This document shows, one piece after another, positions 30,351 to 45,077 of a DNA stretch of 64,000 nt. The position numbers and the translations under genes were made by a program. Every line of letters starts with the position of its first letter. The stretch's first letter is position 1. This DNA is from Perognathus longimembris pacificus (Eukaryota > Chordata > Mammalia > Rodentia > Heteromyidae), in assembly GCF_023159225.1 (NCBI RefSeq), contig NC_063161.1, positions 76,608,267 through 76,672,266 on the forward strand. The letters run 5' to 3'. Under the pieces are notes generated by a model. The model did not search any database. It had not been told where the DNA came from and worked only from the letters and a program-made list of their open reading frames with translations.

Positions 30351-31517
30351 GGCTTCTAATGAGGGGCTCAGTCTATGAGAGTGTGTGCTGGGTTTAAGAT
30401 AGCTGACAGGTGGAAGCAGTGTATGCCTACTATCATCTTGGGGCTGATGGGAGAAACGGTGAGCAGGGAGGAAACAGGGCCAGGAGGAGAGTGGAGATTC
30501 TGGGCAGAACCAGCAGGACTGGGTGGTGCTTCCCTTGGAATGGAGACCCATATCCCAGAGCCCCTGAGCCGTGCAGAGGGCAGGGACCCGGACCTGGACT
30601 CCCAGCTAGGCACATCCTGACCTTTAGCTCCGGGCTGGGGCAGGTCTGGAGGTAAGCACTAGGGCCACTTGCTGGGGAGATGGGGGCAGAAATGACAGAA
30701 ACCAGGCACAGGAGGCCAGGATGAGATTGTGATGTGTGTGATGTGTGTGATGTGTGTGATGTATGTGTGTGTGTGTGCGCGCGCGCTTGCTTAGAGGTGG
30801 GCATGGGAGCTGAGACCCTTCTCAGAGCTCATTTTTCTTCCCATGACAGAGACCTCATTCCATGCTGGTGTCCAGAAACCCACCTAGAGATAACCTGGTC
30901 CTCTCACCATTGCCATTGTAACTGCTGAGCTGGTGCCTTGAACTGACTGTCAGGACTCCCAGCACTGAGCATTTTGGGAAGCTCAGAGAGGCATTGTGCA
31001 TGCCAGACACACATGTGTCCCAGCACCTTCTTCCTCTCTGCATCCTAGAATACGCTGAGGATCCCCAGGGGCAGGGAGGCTACTGTTAAGCAAATTTTTT
31101 TACCCAAGGCCCACATGGGATTCCCCTCTTTTCCAGGTAGCCAGAGCCCCCTGGCTTTCAGCTGTTTACCTCTCTGGCTAGTGGGATTTCAGACCCACAG
31201 TTCCCAGAAGGGGAAACTGAGGCTTCGTGAGCAAGGGTACTGGGGGTTAGGGAAGGGGAGGCTCATCCCTGAAGCCTACTGATAAGGGTGGGACAAGGGG
31301 TGTCTGAAAGCTCCCCACATCTGGCCAGGAAACAGAAATCCTCAGAGATGTCACCTCCTGCAGCATTTCCAGACTTGTTCATCTCTCTAATGTAGATGGG
31401 AGAACCCTGCCTTGAGAGGTGATGGGGTGGGAGGGAGGGCGATGTAAAAGGGACCTGAGTGCACAGTAAGGCTCACCACCTGGTGGCCCCTCGCCTGCAT
31501 CCTGGCCCCCACTACTC
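30351..31517. other. Unique GC-rich sequence with a TG-type repeat
   Basis: A GATGTGT / GT / GC microsatellite lies at 30729-30786. No further RASA4 exon, notably no C2-domain exon, was recognised on either strand. Confidence 0.5.
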
Positions 31518-32545
31518 AACCCCTACTTTTCTTGTGAGGCGCTCCCTGCCTGGACTCCTCCAACCCAACCCCATTTTTCTTTTATTTATTTATTAAATTT
31601 TATTGACAAGGTGATATGCAAAGGGTTACACAATAAGGTAGTGAGTACATTTCCCATCATTTTGTTAAACCCTTCCTCATTTTTCTTTCCCTTCCCTAGT
31701 TCAGATAAGCATATATACAATATCCAGTGTATCAAAATCGTATACAGCAACCACCTGGGGTATGCCACAGGAAATTCACCTAGCATGTAAAACCCAATGA
31801 CAACGATAAAATCCTCCTGTTTCCATCTCTTGGAGTTCATCTTGCTTAGCCTCATCCTATACAATCATATGTATGTAGCTGTGGAGCTCTTGTGAACCTC
31901 TGCTAGGTCTATCCTAGACCTTTTTATGCTTATTCAGTAGTTGTTTGGTTTTAGAGACATGAAGTTGCTGGCCAAAACATGTGGAAATACCATTTGAAAA
32001 GAAGTTTGTTGTTTTACAGACATGACCTCTACTGTTTTCCCACCCCCTAACAAACACATATCAGGGAGACCATGCGCCTTTGTTCTCTGTGTTCTAGGCT
32101 TGTCTTGTGCAACATTATTTGTTCAAGATCTGACCATTTCCCTGCGAATACCATTATTTTATCATTCCTAATCACTATGTAGTATTCCATTGTGTACAGG
32201 TACCACATTTTTTGGATCCATCTGTAGTGGAGCATCTGCGAACCCCGCTCTTCTTGTGAGGCCTCCCTGCCTGGATGTCTCCAGCCAAACCCCACTCTTG
32301 TGAGGCCTCCCTGCCTGGACTCCTTTGACCCAACCCCACTCTTCTTGTGAGGCCCTCTCTGCCAGGACCCTCCATCTGAACCCCACTCTTCTGAGGCCTC
32401 CCTGCCTGGACCCTCCACCCGAACCCCACTCTCCTCCTGAGGCCCTCCCTGCCTGGACCCTCCATCTGAACCCCACTCTTCTCGTGAGGCCTCTCTGCCT
32501 GGACCCTCCATCTGAACCCCACTCTCCTCTTGAGGCCCTCCCTGC
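31518..32545. repeat. Minisatellite, ~45-bp unit, split by L1
   Basis: About seven units (32240-32545) and one more at 31518-31573 share CCCCACTCTTCTTGTGAGGC and CTCCCTGCCTGGACCC. The L1 piece at 31576-32238 separates the single left unit from the rest. Long open frames on the minus strand across the array arise because the unit has no stops in three frames. They are not taken as genes. Confidence 0.9.
31576..32238 (-). mobile_element. 5'-truncated L1 (end of ORF2 and 3' UTR)
   Basis: The minus strand carries the end of an L1 reverse-transcriptase ORF (MWYLYTMEYYIVIRNDKIM, stop at 32047). A 3' UTR and an A/T-rich end near 31580 follow. The copy is 5'-truncated at about 32238, where the minisatellite resumes. 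It is incapable of movement. Confidence 0.85.
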
Positions 32546-32693
32546 TCCAGGGCACAGCACAAAGTCCCCTGCAGACCCTGGCCTCAGAGCATTTCAGGTG
32601 CACACTTGGGGATACCACGGGCCCCAGCCTTCAGAGGAAGGCTCCTGTTGCGGGGCACCCCTCCTGCAACCACTGCCTGGACAGTTCTTTTTT

Positions 32694-32889
32694 CTTTTTT
32701 TGCCAGTCCTGGGCCTTGGACTCGGGGCCTGAGCACTGTCCTGGCTTCTTTTTGCTCAAGGCTAGCACTCTACCACTTGAGCCACAGCGCCACTTCTGGC
32801 CGTTTTCTATATATGTGGTGCTGGGGAATCGAACCCAGGGCTTCATATATAAGAGGCAAGCACTCTTGCCACTAGGCCATATTCCCAGC
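32694..32889 (-). repeat. IDL-Geo dimeric SINE with TSD
   Basis: Full-length antisense copy. CTGGACAGTTCTTTTT before it and CTGGACAGTTTTT after it are the duplicated target. Confidence 0.92.
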
Positions 32890-32939
32890 CGACTGGACAG
32901 TTTTTGCCATGCACCCCAGGGCGGCTTGCTCCCTCCAGG

Positions 32940-33380
32940 GTCGCTGAGGCCCCCCCCCCACCTCTCTCCGTTGCCGTCCCTCGCCGACACCCTCCCCCTG
33001 GTCGCCACGCCCTCGCTGCTACTCTGCGCGTGAACGTGGACGGCCCTGCGGACCCCGGAAGGGTCAGGCTTGAAGAGGGCGGCGCCCCTCCCTGGCGGCG
33101 CTCACCTATCCTTGGCGGGCAGGTTCCTCCCCTCTATGAAACGGATGGACAGTGACCTGGGCTTGGCCACCGCGGGCTGGGGCGCGGAGGCCTGGATGGG
33201 GGGGAGCCGAGGTGCGGGGTGCGGGTGAGGGCCACACTGGCTCCGGAAATCGCTTCCCCTTCATTCAGCCCGCCCCTTCTCTGTCATTTTCCCGCCCCTG
33301 CACCAATCAGAGATTGGGATTCCAAAGGTGGGCGTGCCCTTCCTGGATCTTAGTGCTCATTGGTCTTCTGGGGAATGGGC
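32940..33380 (-). promoter_or_regulatory. RASA4: CpG-rich promoter of the RASA4 relic
   Basis: This is GC-rich and CpG-rich. It contains CCAATCAG near 33303, GACCAAT (minus strand) near 33360, and GC-box-like GGGCGG and CCGCCC words. It directly precedes and overlaps the relic first exon, so it was probably the RASA4 promoter. It still looks promoter-like although the coding exons are dead. Confidence 0.5.
33106..33170 (-). pseudogene. RASA4: RASA4 relic: first coding exon without ATG
   Basis: The minus strand reads VAKPRSLSIRFIEGRNLPAK then D, followed by a donor (AG then GTGAGC at 33105). RASA4 begins MAKRSSLSIRIVEGKNLPAK, the first strand of its C2A domain. The start codon is GTG (33170-33168) in place of ATG, and no ATG lies in frame just upstream. 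The donor is intact. With the broken downstream exons this indicates an unprocessed, dead gene copy and not a retrocopy. A GTG start is conceivable but is not expected to rescue the gene. Confidence 0.85.
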
Positions 33381-34716
33381 GGAGCCTGCCACCAGTGCTT
33401 TATGCCTCCTCTGAATGGCTCAAATATCTCAGGTTCTCTAGAGAAAATGACCTGCTGGATGGAGGTGTGTGTGTGGGGGGGCAGGGGGAGTGTCACACAG
33501 GTGGTTCCAATACACCAGGACTGCAGGTGTTTCCACCAGCGCACAGCTCTTCACCTAGAGCTGAGTTTCTGGAAATACCCACTTGTGTGGGTCAATCCTC
33601 AATCTGCTGGGGAGAGGGGGACACCATCCTGGGCCTGGCAGAGCGGTCTACCGCTGCCGCCTGCCACCTGCTATTGCCCTAAGCATGGCTGCAGACTCGA
33701 GTTCCAGACCCAGATCTGCCCCTTCCTCGCTGGACGGCCCTGCGGCAGCTTCCTGAGCTTCCGCGATCTTCTTTCATTTTGCCACCTGCAAAGAGGTATT
33801 CGTAGGGGTGGGACTGGAGGTGGGGTGTATGGCTCAGCGACAGAGAACGCCACAGCGCAGGCAACCCCCGCCAAAGGTCTGCAGGAGGCTGGGGGGAGGG
33901 GCAGGGTCAGCACTGGATCTATTTCTGTACTATTCTGATGTCTTTTCTATTTTGTAACATACACTCCACCCACACTTGACCAAATTCAAGTGATAGTGAA
34001 GATTCACATTGTGTTTAAGAAAGAAGTAAGCCTTTTATCTCTTCCAACCACACATATTCTCTTCCACAGGGAGTTTACTGTTCCCAGTTCCCGGAGACAG
34101 TCGCTGGTAATGCATCAGCAAACCTGCAGATTTTCTTTTCTTCTAGACACAAATAGTAGCTTCTAGCCTCTTGTTGACAGGGGATGTGCGAGCTTGGTCT
34201 GAAAGCACTTCCCCTCCATCCGGGATAATCCTCCTGCTGAGGCCTCTCACTCGCTTGCAATTCCAGGTGCTGCCACGAGGGGGTCAGCACCTGGGTGTCA
34301 CCAGGTGGTGGACAGGACAGGTGGTGTGTGTGTAGCACACGTGAGCCCCCTCCCATCATCTTTGCTCCCCCCCAGGAAGGGTCATTAGTTTAGGGAACCC
34401 TTGGCCCCATCTGGCCCCATCTGGCCTTCAGGAACTACTCTACAGCAGGAGGCAGTGAAGAGGGAGCTGGCAGGGGTGTCCTGTTGCCCAGCATCCACAG
34501 AAACTGCCAGGTCTCTCGGCCCCAGGCTCTGCCATTGGACCAGCTCACTTGGCCGGATGCCTTGGTGCATGTGTATCGCTCGGGACCACTCCCCACTCAG
34601 CCACAGTCCCCTGTCATTCATTACTGGGAATTTTACCTTATATAGGCGACCTAGCACTGGGGTGAGGCTACCCTGAGCTCTGGGGACAATAGTCTGGGAC
34701 AGGAGGCTGGCACTAA
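33381..34716. other. Unique sequence, nothing recognised
   Basis: Several overlapping open frames (up to 192 codons plus at 33360) run through this GC-rich block, but none matches a family. A T/C-rich stretch and a GT-rich word (GGTGTGTGTGTAG) occur near 34320. Confidence 0.5.
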
Positions 34717-34730
34717 AGAACACATCCCCA

Positions 34731-34945
34731 GGGCTGGGAATGGCTTAGCGGTGGATTGCTTTCCTTGAATGCATGAAGCCCTGAGTTCAATTCCTCAGCA
34801 CCACATAAACAAAAAAGCCAGAAGTGGCGCTGTGGCTGAAGTGGTAGAGTGCTAGCCTTGAACAAAAAGAAGCCAGGGACAGTGCTCAGTCCCTGAGTTC
34901 AAGCCCCAGGACTGGCAAAACAAAACAAAACAATAACAACAACAA
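34731..34945 (+). repeat. IDL-Geo dimeric SINE with TSD
   Basis: Older subfamily copy with a (CAAAA)n(CAA)n tail. AACACATCCCCAG is duplicated on both sides (about 34718 and 34945). Confidence 0.92.
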
Positions 34946-34959
34946 AACACATCCCCAGA

Positions 34960-36070
34960 GCCCAACAGAAGGTATTTGAATCAAGCTCGGTGCTCTTATT
35001 GCTGTGTGATCTGAGTGCAGTCCACACTCCTCATCCTCTTTGGGCCTCAGTGTCCTCCTTTGGGAGATTGTGTGTGTGTGGGGTAGCTCTCTCAGCACCC
35101 AGTCCAATTGAATCGATCATTTGGGGAGGGAGATGGGGGCTGAGGCTCTTCTCTACCTGCAGAATGCCCTGTCTGGATGCCGACCTGCCACCTGGGGGCC
35201 ATGGCTGGAGTTGGGGGTCCATTGCTGCAAGGGTTCACTGGTGCCTTCCTCGGTCTCTACCTCACACTTCCCTTGGTGGAAAAAGTGGGGGGAATCCCAA
35301 CACCCTATATTGGGGTCTGGCTTGGCTTACACAGAAGCCACCACAGCTCAGCCAGGGCATCCAGGGATGCAGTGCCTGGTGAGCTGCCCCCGGGCTGCGC
35401 CAGGGAGAAGGTGGACTGGGTGTGCTTCCTGGCTGGTGAAGCTGGAGAGTTTGGAGCGGCGCACTCTGGGAAGCAGGGGCTGCGGGGGAGGTAGAGGTGA
35501 AAGGGGGGTGGCCCTGTCCAGGCTGAGCAGGAGACACAGATGTCTCAGGACCCCCAATCTGAGGGAGGATGTGGGTGTCTTCCTGAGGGGTCAGGCCAGG
35601 AAGGACTTCTGAGGTCCCTTGGTAACCCATGGGGTGTGATGGGGCCTGATCCAGCCACTTGACTGGACCCAGAAAGTTCATGGGCAGGAACCAGAAAGGA
35701 CAGATAGACAGAGGGGGCTTAGAAGGTCCCCTCTCCATGAGCATCAGATTTGGGGGTAGCTGGAGCCCTAGGCTGGACTGTGTCCTTGATATGCCCAGTT
35801 CTTTCCAGAGTCTAGGTGCCCCCCAGAAGGCTGAGGCTGGATTGGGGGGAATGAATAGCTTGGAAGGGTGGAGGGGTGACATAACCCAGCTGCATCCAGG
35901 CCCACCCTGGGCTGGACAGCAGTCAGCAGCAGCAAGAGTGGCATCAGTGAACAGGACTGCCACCCATTGCCCCATAGCCAAGCCCAGACTGCATCTGTGC
36001 AGCTTCCTGCCATCTGTCTGCAGCATGTTCCAAGAGCTGGTAGAGTGCTTGTTTAGCAAGTGCAAGGCTC
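34960..36070. other. Unique GC-rich sequence
   Basis: A 287-codon minus-strand open frame (36125-35262) crosses this block and starts inside a CA-rich repeat. Its translation matches no family I recognise. Opposite-strand frames of 163 and 157 codons overlap it, so it is probably composition-driven. Confidence 0.45.
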
Positions 36071-36130
36071 TGGGTGCATGCATGTGCACACACACATACA
36101 CACACCTGCATGCACTCATGCACACACACT
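36071..36130 (+). repeat. (CA)n-rich simple repeat
   Basis: Interrupted CACACA and TGCATGCA-like words. Confidence 0.85.
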
Positions 36131-36351
36131 GAGTTTCAAATTTCTGGGTCCTTGCTTAGGCCAAACTCTCTATGGGAAATTGTTTCCAGCTGGCCTTGGT
36201 GCCCACCCCCTTCAGAGTGCCACCAGCACCCACAATTAAAAAAAGCAACCACGAATAAACAAATCCTGGAAGCACAAATTCAAATGCTTGACACAAATAG
36301 GACGTTTAATCTTGCTAGTAAGCTAAAACATGCAAATTAAAAACGAAGTGA

Positions 36352-36561
36352 GGGCTGGGAATATGGCTTAGCAGTAGAGTGCTTGCCTTAAATGCATGAA
36401 GCCCTGGGTTCGATTCCTCAGCACCACATAAGCAGAAAAAGCCGGAAGTAGCACTGTGGCTCAAGTGGTAGAGTGCTAGCCTTGAGCAAAAAGAAGCCAG
36501 GGACAGTGCTCAGGCCCTGAGTCCATGCCCCAAGACTGGCAAAAAACAAAATAAAATAAAA
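36352..36561 (+). repeat. IDL-Geo dimeric SINE with TSD
   Basis: Older subfamily copy (GGCTTAGCAGTAGAGTGCTT). Flanks AAAACGAAGTG and AAAATGAAGTG are the duplicated target. Confidence 0.9.
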
Positions 36562-36569
36562 TGAAGTGG

Positions 36570-36995
36570 TACTTTATTTTTCTTGGCAGTAATGGGAATT
36601 GAACTTTGGGTTTCACAATTGCTAGGCACTTTCTTTACCTCCAGACCCATGCCCCCAGCCCAGTCTTGCTTTAGTTGTTTTCCAGATGGGGTAATTTTTC
36701 CTGGGGCCAGCCGCAGATCATCATCCTCCTACTTACACCTCCCACAGGTGTGTACCACCATGCTACGCTTGTTGGTTGAGAAGGAGTCTTGCTTTTTGCC
36801 CGGGCTAACCTTAAACCCTAGTCCTTCCCATCAATACCACTCAAGAAGCTGAGCGTGCAGGTATGAGCTCCCCAGCCCAGTTATTATTTGTTTTTGAGAC
36901 AGGGTTTTTACTACGTAGCCCAGGCAGTCCTTGAAGTCTCAATCCTGTTTCAGCCTCCCAAGGGCTGGGATTACAGATGCACACTGCTATGTCTG
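36570..36995 (-). repeat. Antisense ID plus B1 elements
   Basis: 36570-36878 is an ID part (GGGAATTGAACTTTGGGTTT) with two B1-like ends. 36885-36995 is a separate B1 monomer (TTTTGAGACAGGGTTTTTAC, GGCTGGGATTACAGATGC). Confidence 0.7.
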
Positions 36996-37490
36996 CTTCC
37001 ACATATGATGTTTGAGGGGATGTGGTTGAGTCTGAGAAGGTAGGGACGTTTCCCAGACCCACGTAGAAATCAAGTTGCTCCCTTAGGATGGGGACTGGAT
37101 CTGAAGCCTCTGCCTGGCCTTAGGGTTCTGGGCTGGGTCCCAGGGGTGTGTCCTGTCCACCGGTGGGTGCTCTGGGGAGAGGAGGTGGCGGGCTTTCTGC
37201 TACCCCATCAGGAGGAGCTGGCACTGCAGCCAGTGTGCGCTGCAATGGGCAGGGACAGAACAGGGCTCCAGCATTGGCAGGCCAGGCTGCTGGGGGGCCG
37301 AGTCCAGTGGTATGACCAGCAGCAGGACAGGCCCTCTCTGTGCTCCATCCAGTTCCATCCCCTTGACCTCTGCAGAGTGGCTTTGACACCGCCCCCCCCA
37401 CCTGTGGGGACTTGGGGGCTCTGAGGCGACAGTGTTGATGTTGCAAAGGAAGATGAGTGCTCAGTTGCTCATACACATGTCAGAGCTGTT
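36996..37490. other. Unique sequence, nothing recognised
   Basis: GC-rich open frames of about 90-118 codons overlap on both strands without a recognisable match. Confidence 0.45.
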
Positions 37491-37492
37491 GG

Positions 37493-37925
37493 GGGCTGGG
37501 CATAGCAGAGCACACCTGTGATCCCTGCTAGTAGGGAGGCAGAGGTAGGAGGCTCATAGACTGAGGGTGTTCTGAACAAAAGCAGGAGACATGACTTGAA
37601 AATAAAAGAATAGAATAGGGTGTGGCTTAAAGTAGAAGAGGGCCTGCCTAGCAAGTGCAAGGTCCTGAGTTCAAACCCCAGTACTGCCAAAAAAAAAAAA
37701 AAAAAAAAAAAAGAAAGAAAGAAAGAAAGAAATGCTTCAGGCTGGATGCAAAGACACACATCTGTAATCCCAGCCACTTGAGAGGTGGACACTGGGCCAA
37801 GCAAAAGCTACAAGGTCCTTCCCATTTGGAAAACTAAAGCCAAAAGGCCTGGAAGCATGGCTCAAGTGGTGGTATGCCTGCCTGGCAAGTGCAAAGCTCT
37901 GAATTCAACCCTCAACATCACCCCC
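37493..37925 (+). repeat. Two B1 plus ID composite SINEs
   Basis: 37493-37713 has a B1 start (GCACACCTGTGATCCCTGC) and an ID end (GAGTTCAAACCCCAGTACTG), then a long A and GAAA tail to 37731. 37740-37925 repeats the plan (CACACATCTGTAATCCCAGC, then GCTCTGAATTCAACCC). These carry an ID-type end without the Geo-specific insertion. Confidence 0.75.
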
Positions 37926-38049
37926 TCCCCCACCCCCTTACTCCAAAAGAGAAGAATGACCCAGAGGGAAGGGGGAGGTCGGGACCAGGCCAGGTGGAGG
38001 AATGCAGGCCAGGTGCTTGCTCCCCACCCTCCCCTGTCTCCAGGCCTCA

Positions 38050-41698
<3,649 letters not shown>

Positions 41699-42320
41699 GA
41701 CCGCCAGCAAGCAGGCAGAGCACCCCGAGGGTGAGGGGTTGGTCTAACCACCTCCTGCTGCACCCCACACCCACACCTCAGGCCTGGAGATCTGGTTCGT
41801 CAGGCTGCCAGGAAGGGCAGGAAAGACCAGAAAAATGTAAACGCATTTCACTCCTCCAGGCAGTCCAGCCCAGCACAGGGAGGGGGCAGGGTGGGCTCTG
41901 CAGTGGACCAGGGCCTAGAATGGGCTGCTGGGCCTCCCCACCTCACAGGTGATGTCAGAGATTGGAGCTCCACCCAGCCACCTGGCCAGGGGAGGAGATC
42001 CCGATGGGAAAGCTGGGCTTACAGCCACATGCCTGAGATTCCTGCCGCATGGGTGCCAGGACCTACCCTCTGACCATTCATCCCCTCCCAGGGCATGAGG
42101 CATGTGGAGGAGAGGGCAGGACATTTCTGGCTTGCCCACTGTATCCCCCAGGCAGGTCCTTGGGCCTGCTGAACTCTCTGTGCCCTTTCCTCCACAAGGC
42201 CAAATCCTCCCAGCTTCAAACAGACAGGACTGTGCAGCTGACAGCTGACTGGGCTCCACTTCATCCCAGTGGCTCTATTTTTTAGTTCATAATTAATGTA
42301 CTATAAAATTCACAGCTCAG
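41699..42320 (-). promoter_or_regulatory. UPK3B: UPK3B 5' flank, presumed promoter
   Basis: About 600 bases of SINE-free, moderately GC-rich DNA lie directly upstream of the UPK3B start. No TATA box or CpG island was clearly seen, as is common for tissue-restricted genes. The promoter role is inferred from position only. DTX2, the usual upstream neighbour of UPK3B in human, was not recognised here. Confidence 0.4.
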
Positions 42321-42386
42321 ATGAGATTTTGCACTCAAGGACATGTACTGGCTAAGCAGATGCTCTACCATTTGAGCCATGCTTCT

Positions 42387-42427
<41 letters not shown>

Positions 42428-42428
42428 G

Positions 42429-42502
<74 letters not shown>

Positions 42503-42950
42503 AGGTACCAGGGTTTGAACTCAAAGCTTTCTCTGCTGGTGCTCTACTCTTTGAGCCATGCTTCCTGCCTAGCTTTCTTTGCCAGTCCTGGGGTTTGAAC
42601 TCTGGGCCAGAGCACTGTCCCTGGGCTCCATCTGCTCAAGTTTAGCACTCTACCACTTTGAGCCACAGCATCACTTCTGGCTTTTTCTGTGATTAATTGG
42701 AGATAAAAGTCTCATGGACTTTCCTGCTGGGGCTGGCTTTTTTGAACTGTGATCCTCAGATTTCAGCCTCCTGAGTAGCTAGGGTTACAGGCATGAGCCA
42801 CCAGTATCTGGCTTAGCCTAGCTTTTTGCCAGTTAATTGGAGAGGGAGTCTTGTGGATTTTTCTTCCCTGGGCTGGCCTCAGAATGCAGTTATCTGATCT
42901 CAGCTTCCTCTGTAGCTAGGCTGACAGGCATGAGCCAGCCGTGCCTGGCT
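42321..42950 (-). repeat. CT/CA microsatellite within antisense SINE cluster
   Basis: 42391-42503 is a (CT)n run followed by (CA)n, between short ID/Geo scraps (GCTCTACCATTTGAGCCATG at 42361). 42575-42815 is a B1-Geo copy (GGGTTTGAACTCTGGGCC, then GTAGCTAGGGTTACAGGCAT). 42820-42950 is a further B1-type end. Confidence 0.8.
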
Positions 42951-43689
42951 GCTGTCCAGTTTCTTTTTCTGAGCGTGTTTGCAGGTCCATCCATGGCACA
43001 GGAACCAGGGCCTTCCACTCTTAGGACTAATATTCCTTCATGTGCAAATATTACATTCATTTCTCACCATCTGATGAATATTCAGGTGTTTCTGCTTTGG
43101 GCTATAATCAACATTTGCATGTACATTTTGTGGGGACACATTATTTTTTAAAAATAGAATTCACTTTATTGTTATTCTAGAGGTGATATACGAGGGGTTA
43201 CATTTACATGCGTCAAGTAATGAGTACATTTCCTTTCGTACAGTGTAATCTGTTCCTTCATTCTCTCCCATTCCCTCCCTCCCATCTCCACCCACGAGTT
43301 GCACAGTTTGCTTTCATCAATATCCAGTGTGCTCCACTGCTGCACTTTTCACCCTTTGTCCTGGAATTCTGTGTCCTCCCCCCTACAGATATGGGGAACA
43401 CATTCTTGTATATCACTGGGAGTGGAAATGTCCACTCATATAGTAACCTCCTTTTTTTGAGGACCTGCCTGTTCCCCCAGTGGCTACATTTCACAGCCCC
43501 ACCACACTGGGGGAGGCTGCATTCTTCCATGTCCTCTCCCAGGCTGTTGATTTTGATGTATCTCATGGTTCTGATTTGCATTTCCTTGACTAATGACATT
43601 GAGCAGATTTTCATGTATTTGCTAGCCATTTGTCTGTGTTTGGAAAGATGATTATTCAAGTTCTTAATTTGTTTGTTTGTTTTTTTTCT

Positions 43690-44015
43690 TCTTATTTCTG
43701 GGGTTGAAGTCTAGGCCTCAGTAGTGCTAGGCAAGCCTTCTACCTCTGAGCTAAGTCCTCTACCACTAAGCCATGCCCGCTACAAGGGAACCTGGGCCTC
43801 TACCGCTAAGTCACACCTCCTGTGATGGAACCATGCCCTCCACCACTAATCCATGCCCTCTACAAGCGGAATCTCAGCCTGTACCCGCCATACTCCTGTA
43901 AGTGGACCACGCCCTCTTCCATGGCTTCTCAGGCCTAGCCCTGGCTTCAAACCTCCATCTTCAAATCTCAGTCTTCTGAGTAGCTAGCATTATAGGCATG
44001 AGCTCAGCTCAGTTT
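43690..44015 (-). repeat. Old antisense SINE with internal repeats, in L1
   Basis: The ID-like words (CCTCAGTAGTGCTAGGCAAG, CTACCACTAAGCCATGCCC) are repeated three to four times as short tandem variants (CCTCTACC..CTAAGYCA). A B1 end (GTAGCTAGCATTATAGGCAT) follows. Confidence 0.55.
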
Positions 44016-44119
44016 TTAAAAATCTTTTAAGTTATTACTACTGAGTTACAAGAATTAATATATTTATACACAATATTTTCAAGCATTGTTTCTCATTTTG
44101 TGGGTTGTGCTTTTGTTTT

Positions 44120-44306
44120 TGTTGCCAGTCTTGTGGCGTGGACTCAGGGCCTGAGCACTGTCCCTGGCTTCTTTTTGCTCAAGGCTAGCACTCTACCTCT
44201 TGAGCCACTTCTGGCTTTTTTCTATATGTGTGGTGCTGAGGAATCGAACCCAGGGCTTCATGTATACGAGATGAGCACTCTACCAGTAGGCCATATTCCC
44301 AGCCCC
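44120..44306 (-). repeat. IDL-Geo dimeric SINE inside L1
   Basis: Antisense Geo (GGACTCAGGGCCTGAGCACT) with a small deletion, then the antisense ID half (GTGGTGCTGAGGAATCGAAC). Confidence 0.9.
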
Positions 44307-44613
44307 TTGTTTTTGTTTTTGAATAATTATTTATTGTCAAAGTGATGTGGGTTGTGTTTTCATTTGCTTGATAATTGTGTTTAAAGAACAAAATGCTTAA
44401 TTCTGATGAGGTCAGATGTGTCTACTTTTCTTAAGGAACAATATGTTTGATTTTAATGAGGTCAGATTTGTCTATTTTTCAAAAAAGATTACTTGGGCTT
44501 TTATCTTCTAAGAAAACATTGTCTAATCTGAGGACATGAAGACTGAATCCTGAGTTTTCTTCTAGAAGTTTCAGTATAGTTTTAGTGTGTTGGGCCCATG
44601 AGCCACTTGAATT

Positions 44614-44865
44614 TTTTTTTTTTTTTGTGGCTGGTATTGGGGCTTGAACTCAGGGTCTGGGCACTACCCTTTAGCTTTTTCTCTCAAGGCCAGCTCTTTA
44701 CCATTTGAGCTGCACCTCTGCTTCTGGCTTTTTGGTGGTTAATTTGAGATAAGCATCTCATGGAGTCTTTCTTGCCCAGACCAGCTTTGAGCCATGATCC
44801 TTAGGTCTCAGTCTCCTGCATAGCTAGGATGACAGGTGTGATGGCAGGTGCCCAGCAACTTGAAT
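44614..44865 (-). repeat. B1-Geo chimeric SINE inside L1
   Basis: Antisense Geo (GGGGCTTGAACTCAGGGTCT) and B1 (ATAGCTAGGATGACAGGTGT) are seen. A copy of CACTTGAATT lies on either side of the pair of SINEs. Confidence 0.85.
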
Positions 44866-44872
44866 TACGTGT

Positions 44873-45077
44873 TTTTTTTTTTTTTTGCCAGTCCTGGGGC
44901 TTGAACTCAGGGCCTGAGCACTGTCCCTGGCTTCTTTTTGCCCAAGGCTAGCACTCTACCACTTGAGCCACAGCGCCACTTCCGTTTTTTTTCTATATAT
45001 GTGGTGCTAAGGAATCAAACCCAGGGCTTCATGTATATGAGGCAAGCACTTTACCACTAGGCCATATTCCCAGCACC
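44873..45077 (-). repeat. IDL-Geo dimeric SINE inside L1
   Basis: Full antisense copy with a T-run, Geo half (CACTTGAGCCACAGCGCCAC) and ID half (GTGGTGCTAAGGAATCAAAC). Confidence 0.92.

Noticed and set aside
32047..32618. Open frames of 130-171 codons on the minus strand
   Set aside because: They run through the 45-base minisatellite in three frames and into L1 sequence. The repeat unit lacks stops.
33360..33938. 192-codon plus-strand open frame
   Set aside because: GC-rich DNA next to the RASA4 relic promoter. No recognisable domain and no exon boundaries.
35262..36125. 287-codon minus-strand open frame
   Set aside because: It begins inside a CA-rich repeat, lacks splice or family support, and overlaps long frames on the other strand.
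41699..45000. DTX2 exons upstream of UPK3B
   Set aside because: Expected from the human gene order, but none was recognised. The interval is repeats and unmatched DNA.
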